Source: Loxodes magnus
Lineage: Eukaryota; Ciliophora; Karyorelictea; Loxodida; Loxodidae
DNA: 64,000 nt
Assembly (NCBI GenBank): GCA_946699065.1
Contig: CAMPDV010000364.1
Location: 186,001-250,000 of the forward strand
Reading direction: 5' to 3'
The position numbers and the translations under genes were made by a program. Each line of letters begins with the position of its first letter. Positions within the stretch are counted from its first letter, which is position 1. This document shows, one piece after another, positions 56,987-64,000 of the stretch. Under the pieces are notes generated by a model. It saw only the letters and a program-made list of their open reading frames with translations, ran no database searches and was not told the origin of the DNA.

Positions 56987-59900
56987 CTACGATATAATCA
57001 TTACTTCCCGATACGATGAACTCTGAATCACTGGATATAGCCACATATAATACAGAATTAGTGTGACCACTCATGGTCTTACAGGTACCTGTCTTGACGT
57101 CCCATAGTCTCACTGTCTAATCATAACTTCCCGATACGATGAACTCTGAATCACTGGATATAGCCACAGCATATACATAATTAGTGTGACCACTCTGGTC
57201 TTACAGGTACCTGTCTTGACGTCCCATAGTCTCACCGTCTAATCATTACTTCCCGATACGATGAACTCTGAATCACTGGATATAGCCAAAGATAATACAG
57301 AATTAGTGTGACCACTCATGGTCTTACAGGTACCTGTCTTGACGTCCAATAGTCTCACCGTCTAATCATAACTTACCGATACGATGAACTCTGAATCACT
57401 GGATATAGCCACAGCATATACTTAATTAGTGTGACCACTCATGGTCTTACAGGTACCTGTCTTGACGTCCCATAGTCTCACCGTCTAATCATTACTTCCC
57501 GATACGATGAACTCTGAATCACTGGATATAGCAACAGCAAATACATGACTAGTGTGACCACTCATGGTCTTACAGGTACCTGTCTTGACGTCCCATAGTC
57601 TCACCGTATTATCTGCACTTCCCGATACGATGAACTCTGAATCACTGGATATAGCCACAGCATATACATAATTAGTGTGACCACTCATGGTCTTACAGGT
57701 AACTGTCTTGACGTCCCATAGTCTCACCGTCTAATCATGACTTTCCGATACGATGAACTCTGAATCACTGGATATAGCCACAGCATATACATGACTAGTG
57801 TGACCACTCATGGTCTTACAGGTACCTGTCTTGACGTCCCATAGTCTCACCGTCTTATCATTACTTCCCGATACGATGAACTCTGAATCACTGGATATAG
57901 CCACAGATAATACATGACTAGTGTGACCACTCATGGTCTTACAGGTACCTGTCTTGACGTCCCATAGTCTCACCGTCTAATCATTACTTCCCGATACGAT
58001 GAACTCTGAATCACTGGATATAGCCACAGCATATACATGACTAGTGTGACCACTCATGGTCTTACAGGTACCTGTCTTGACGTCCCATAGTCTCACCGTC
58101 TAATCATGACTTTCCGATACGATGAACTCTGAATCACTGGATATAGCCACAGTATATACATGACTAGTGTGACCACTCATGGTCTTACAGGTAACTGTCT
58201 TGACGTCCCATAGTCTCACCGTATAATCATTACTTCCCGATACGATGAACTCTGAATCACTGGATATAGCCACAGATAATACAGAATTAGTGTGACCACT
58301 CATGGTCTTACAGGTAACTGTCTTGACGTCCCATAGTCTCACCGTATAATCTCTACTTCCCGATACGATGAACTCTGAATCACTGGATATAGCCACAGAT
58401 AATACATGACTAGTGTGACCACTCATGGTCTTACAGGTACCTGTCTTGACGTCCCATAGTCTCACCGTCTTATCTCAACTTCCCGATACGATGAACTCTG
58501 AATCACTGGATATAGCCACAGATAATACATGACTAGTGTGACCACTCATGGTCTTACAGGTACCTGTCTTGACGTCCCATAGTCTCACCGTATTATCTGC
58601 ACTTCCCGATACGATGAACTCTGAATCACTGGATATAGCCAAAGATAATACAGAATTAGTGTGACCACTCATGGTCTTACAGGTACCTGTCTTGACGTCC
58701 CATAGTCTCACCGTCTTATCTCTACTTCCCGATACGATGAACTCTGAATCACTGGATATAGCCACAGCATATACATAATTAGTGTGACCACTCATGGTCT
58801 TACAGGTACCTGTCTTGACGTCCCATAGTCTCACCGTCTAATCATAACTTCCCGATACGATGAACTCTGAATCACTGGATATAGCCACAGATAATACAGA
58901 ATTAGTGTGACCACTCATGGTCTTACAGGTACCTGTCTTGACGTCCCATAGTCTCACCGTCTAATCATTACTTCCCGATACGATGAACTCTGAATCACTG
59001 GATATAGCCAAAGATAATACAGAATTAGTGTGACCACTCATGGTCTTACAGGTACCTGTCTTGACGTCCAATAGTCTCACCGTCTAATCATAACTTACCG
59101 ATACGATGAACTCTGAATCACTGGATATAGCCACAGCATATACTTAATTAGTGTGACCACTCATGGTCTTACAGGTACCTGTCTTGACGTCCCATAGTCT
59201 CACCGTCTAATCATTACTTCCCGATACGATGAACTCTGAATCACTGGATATAGCAACAGCAAATACATGACTAGTGTGACCACTCATGGTCTTACAGGTA
59301 CCTGTCTTGACGTCCCATAGTCTCACCGTATTATCTGCACTTCCCGATACGATGAACTCTGAATCACTGGATATAGCCACAGCATATACATAATTAGTGT
59401 GACCACTCATGGTCTTACAGGTAACTGTCTTGACGTCCCATAGTCTCACCGTCTAATCATGACTTTCCGATACGATGAACTCTGAATCACTGGATATAGC
59501 CACAGCATATACATGACTAGTGTGACCACTCATGGTCTTACAGGTACCTGTCTTGACGTCCCATAGTCTCACCGTCTTATCATTACTTCCCGATACGATG
59601 AACTCTGAATCACTGGATATAGCCACAGATAATACATGACTAGTGTGACCACTCATGGTCTTACAGGTACCTGTCTTGACGTCCCATAGTCTCACCGTCT
59701 AATCATTACTTCCCGATACGATGAACTCTGAATCACTGGATATAGCCACAGCATATACATGACTAGTGTGACCACTCATGGTCTTACAGGTACCTGTCTT
59801 GACGTCCCATAGTCTCACCGTCTAATCATTACTTCCCGATACGATGAACTCTGAATCACTGGATATAGCCAAAGATAATACAGAATTAGTGTGACCACTC

Positions 59901-60840
59901 ATGGTCTTACAGGTACCTGTCTTGACGTCACATAGTCTCACCGTCTAATCATAACTTCCCGATACGATGAACTCTGAATCACTGGATATAGCCACAGATA
60001 ATACAGAATTAGTGTGACCACTCATGGTCTTACAGGTACCTGTCTTGACGTCCAATAGTCTCACCGTCTAATCATGACTTTCCGATACGATGAACTCTGA
60101 ATCACTGGATATAGCCACAGATAATACATGACTAGTGTGACCACTCATGGTCTTACAGGTACCTGTCTTGACGTCCCATAGTCTCACCGTCTAATCATTA
60201 CTTCCCGATACGATGAACTCTGAATCACTGGATATAGCCACAGCATATACATGACTAGTGTGACCACTCATGGTCTTACAGGTACCTGTCTTGACGTCAC
60301 ATAGTCTCACCGTCTAATCATTACTTCCCGATACGATGAACTCTGAATCACTGGATATAGCCAAAGATAATACAGAATTAGTGTGACCACTCATGGTCTT
60401 ACAGGTACCTGTCTTGACGTCACATAGTCTCACCGTCTAATCATTACTTCCCGATACGATGAACTCTGAATCACTGGATATAGCCACAGATAATACAGAA
60501 TTAGTGTGACCACTCATGGTCTTACAGGTACCTGTCTTGACGTCCCATAGTCTCACCGTCTTATCTCTACTTCCCGATACGATGAACTCTGAATCACTGG
60601 ATATAGCCACAGCATATACAGAATTAGTGTGACCACTCATGGTCTTACAGGTACCTGTCTTGACGTCCCATAGTCTCACCGTCTAATCATAACTTCCCGA
60701 TACGATGAACTCTGAATCACTGGATATAGCCACATATAATACAGAATTAGTGTGACCACTCATGGTCTTACAGGTACCTGTCTTGACGTCCCATAGTCTC
60801 ACTGTCTAATCATAACTTCCCGATACGATGAACTCTGAAT
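54166..60840 (-). repeat. Direct duplication at 5,533 bp (54166-55300 and 59699-60840)
   Basis: The block at 54904-55146 is repeated at 60437-60679, and flanking units match from about 54166 and 59699. The spacing is 45 x 123 minus 2, which equals the two single-base deletions at 56987-56996 and 57195 lying between the copies. The match ends near 55300/60840, where the strand a residues differ (catatac versus tataatac). Confidence 0.7.
57196..59827 (-). repeat. 14-unit (1,722-bp) tandem duplication
   Basis: About 900 bp from 57196 to 58105 recurs at 58918 to 59827. Matching landmarks are 57485 with 59207 and 57731 with 59453, each 1,722 bp (14 x 123) apart. The duplicated part contains the cttaccgatacg / acttaattag cassette and the unit at 57850 whose x41 is AAG with N39. 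Between the two copies lie divergent units, including a TGA at 58475. Confidence 0.75.
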
Positions 60841-62274
60841 CACTGGATATAGCCACATATAATACAGAATTAGTGTGACCACTCATGGTCTTACAGGTAC
60901 CTGTCTTGACGTCCCATAGTCTCACCGTCTTATCTGCACTTCACGATACGATGAACTCTGAATCACTGGATATAGCCACATCATATACTTAATTAGTGTG
61001 ACCACTCATGGTCTTACAGGTACCTGTCTTGACGTCCCATAGTCTCACCGTCTAATCATTACTTCCCGATACGATGAACTCTGAATCACTGGATATAGCC
61101 ACAGCATATACATAATTAGTGTGACCACTCATGGTCTTACAGGTACCTGTCTTGACGTCCCATAGTCTCACCGTCTTATCTCTACTTCCCGATACGATGA
61201 ACTCTGAATCACTGGATATAGCCACAGCATATACATGACTAGTGTGACCACTCATGGTCTTACAGGTACCTGTCTTGACGTCACATAGTCTCACCGTATT
61301 ATCTGCACTTCGCTATACGATGAACTCTGAATCACTGGATATAGCCACAGCATATACATAATTAGTGTGACCACTCATGGTCTTACATGTACCTGTCTTG
61401 ACGTCCCATAGTCTCACCGTATAATCATAACTTCCCGATACGATGAACTCTGAATCACTGGATATAGCCACAGCATATACATGACTAGTGTGACCACTCA
61501 TGGTCTTACAGGTACCTGTCTTGACGTCACATAGTCTCACCGTCTAATCATTACTTCCCGATACGATGAACTCTGAATCACTGGATATAGCCAAAGATAA
61601 TACAGAATTAGTGTGACCACTCATGATCTTACAGGTACCTGTCTTGACGTCCCATAGTCTCACCGTCTAATCATAACTTCCCGATACGATGAACTCTGAA
61701 TCACTGGATATAGCCACAGCATATACATGACTAGTGCGACCACTCATGGTCTTACAGGTACATGTCTTGACGTCCCATAGTCTCACCGTCTAATCATTAC
61801 TTCCCGATACGATGAACTCTGAATCACTGGATATAGCCACAGCATATACATAATTAGTGTGACCACTCATGGTCTTACAGGTACCTGTCTTGACGTCCCA
61901 TAGTCTCACCGTCTAATCATTACTTCCCGATACGATGAACTCTGAATCACTGGATATAGCCACAGCATATACATAATTAGTGTGACCACTCATGGTCTTA
62001 CAGGTACCTGTCTTGACGTCACATAGTCTCACCGTCTAATCATTACTTCCCGATACGATGAACTCTGAATCACTGGATATAGCCACATCATATACATAAT
62101 TAGTGTGACCACTCATGGTCTTACAGGTACCTGTCTTGACGTCCCATAGTCTCACCGTCTAATCATTACTTCCCGATACGATGAACTCTGAATCACTGGA
62201 TATAGCCACAGCATATACATAATTAGTGTGACCACTCATGGTCTTACAGGTACCTGTCTTGACGTCCCATAGTC
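58478..62274 (-). pseudogene. TAG-only block, about 31 WD40 units
   Basis: Frame 2 modulo 3 from the TGA at 58475-58477 to the -1 lesion at 62275-62284. One unit at 61313-61315 has TAG at residue 36 (Ser codon tcg changed to tag) together with G37R, and lacks TAG at x41. Open stretches include 119 codons just inside the lower border (58475-58834) and several two-unit runs. Confidence 0.35.
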
Positions 62275-64000
62275 TACGATATAATCATTACTTCCCGATA
62301 CGATGAACTCTGAATCACTGGATATAGCCACAGCATATACATGACTAGTGTGACCACTCATGATCTTACAGGTACCTGTCTTGACGTCACATAGTCTCAC
62401 CGTATTATCTGCACTTCGCTATACGATGAACTCTGAATCACTGGATATAGCCACAGCATATACATAATTAGTGTGACCACTCATGATCTTACAGGTACCT
62501 GTCTTGACGTCCCATAGTCTCACCGTCTTATCTCTACTTCCCGATACGATGAACTCTGAATCACTGGATATAGCCACAGATAATACATGACTAGTGTGAC
62601 CACTCATGATCTTACAGGTACCTGTCTTGACGTCACATAGTCTCACCGTCTAATCATTACTTCCCGATACGATGAACTCTGAATCACTGGATATAGCCAA
62701 AGATAATACAGAATTAGTGTGACCACTCATGGTCTTACAGGTACCTGTCTTGACGTCACATAGTCTCACCGTCTAATCATTACTTCCCGATACGATGAAC
62801 TCTGAATCACTGGATATAGCCACAGCATATACATAATTAGTGTGACCACTCATGGTCTTACAGGTACCTGTCTTGACGTCCCATAGTCTCACCGTATAAT
62901 CTGCACTTCCCTATACGATGAACTCTGAATCACTGGATATAGCCACAGCATATACATGACTAGTGTGACCACTCATGGTCTTACAGGTACCTGTCTTGAC
63001 GTCCCATAGTCTCACCGTCTAATCATAACTTCCCGATACGATGAACTCTGAATCACTGGATATAGCCACAGATAATACAGAATTAGTGTGACCACTCATG
63101 GTCTTACAGGTACCTGTCTTGACGTCCAATAGTCTCACCGTCTAATCATAACTTCCCGATACGATGAACTCTGAATCACTGGATATAGCCACAGATAATA
63201 CAGAATTAGTGTGACCACTCATGGTCTTACAGGTACATGTCTTGACGTCCCATAGTCTCACCGTCTAATCATTACTTCCCGATACGATGAACTCTGAATC
63301 ACTGGATATAGCCACAGATAATACATGACTAGTGCGACCACTCATGGTCTTACAGGTACCTGTCTTGACGTCCCATAGTCTCACCGTCTAATCATTACTT
63401 CCCGATACGATGAACTCTGAATCACTGGATATAGCCACAGCATATACATAATTAGTGTGACCACTCATGGTCTTACAGGTACCTGTCTTGACGTCCCATA
63501 GTCTCACCGGCTTATCTCAACTTCCCGATACGATGAACTCTGAATCACTGGATATAGCCACAGATAATACAGAATTAGTGTGACCACTCATGGTCTTACA
63601 GGTAACTGTCTTGACGTCCCATAGTCTCACCGTCTTATCTCTACTTCCCGATACGATGAACTCTGAATCACTGGATATAGCCACAGATAATACATGACTA
63701 GTGTGACCACTCATGATCTTACAGGTACCTGTCTTGACGTCACATAGTCTCACCGTCTAATCATTACTTCCCGATACGATGAACTCTGAATCACTGGATA
63801 TAGCCAAAGATAATACAGAATTAGTGTGACCACTCATGGTCTTACAGGTACCTGTCTTGACGTCACATAGTCTCACCGTCTAATCATTACTTCCCGATAC
63901 GATGAACTCTGAATCACTGGATATAGCCACAGCATATACATAATTAGTGTGACCACTCATGGTCTTACAGGTACCTGTCTTGACGTCCCATAGTCTCACC

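Overview
WHAT IT IS. All 64,000 bases belong to one tandem array. Its unit is 123 bp (41 codons), repeated about 520 times head to tail, and both window edges cut through units, so the array runs on in both directions. I see no unique DNA, RNA gene, promoter, terminator or mobile element. The coding sense is on the minus strand: each unit encodes one WD40 repeat with the classical GH-X27-WD spacing. Residues are numbered T1-V2-R3-L4-W5-D6 ... G17-H18 ... S36-G37-S38-x39-D40-x41. The WD40 tetrad is H18, S36, D40 and W5 of the next unit. GC is about 43%. || HOW IT READS. Under the standard code the array is cut into many short open stretches, the longest 244 codons. The break is almost always the same codon: x41, in the turn before T-V-R-L-W-D, is TAG in roughly half to two thirds of units (by eye 34 of 51 in 1-6274 and 16 of 36 in 27847-32273). 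In the other units it is TAT, AAT, AAG or GAG. If TAG is read as an amino acid, much longer stretches open, the largest 42930-56986 (about 14 kb, 114 units). The remaining breaks are few: about 28 frameshifts, 5 TGA and 1 TAA. Most of the frameshifts are copies of two inherited lesions. || LAYOUT. From 1 to about 20.1 kb the array is a 51-unit (6.27-kb) higher-order repeat, rich in TAG and carrying a recurrent +1 and a recurrent -1 lesion. From 20.1 to 23.4 kb is mixed, with TAG also at residue 36. At 25.14-25.74 kb lies a small island of diverged units with GAG at x41. From about 23.4 to 43 kb there is a 36-unit (4.43-kb) higher-order repeat with longer open stretches. From 43 to 64 kb it is a mosaic of the same cassettes in shorter duplications (984 bp, 1,722 bp, 5,533 bp). 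|| INTERPRETATION. I infer a eukaryotic nuclear genome (protist, alga or fungus), because of the size and homogeneity of the array. I cannot name the organism. Three readings remain open: (a) part of a giant WD40 gene in an organism that decodes UAG; (b) a silent store of WD40 cassettes feeding a WD40 recognition gene elsewhere, as concerted evolution does within fungal HET/NWD genes; (c) a coding-derived satellite. Changes fall mainly on amino-acid-altering sites at the variable face of the WD40 fold, so the sequence was diversified as protein at some stage. Several single-base indels occur in only one of otherwise matching copies and may be assembly errors.
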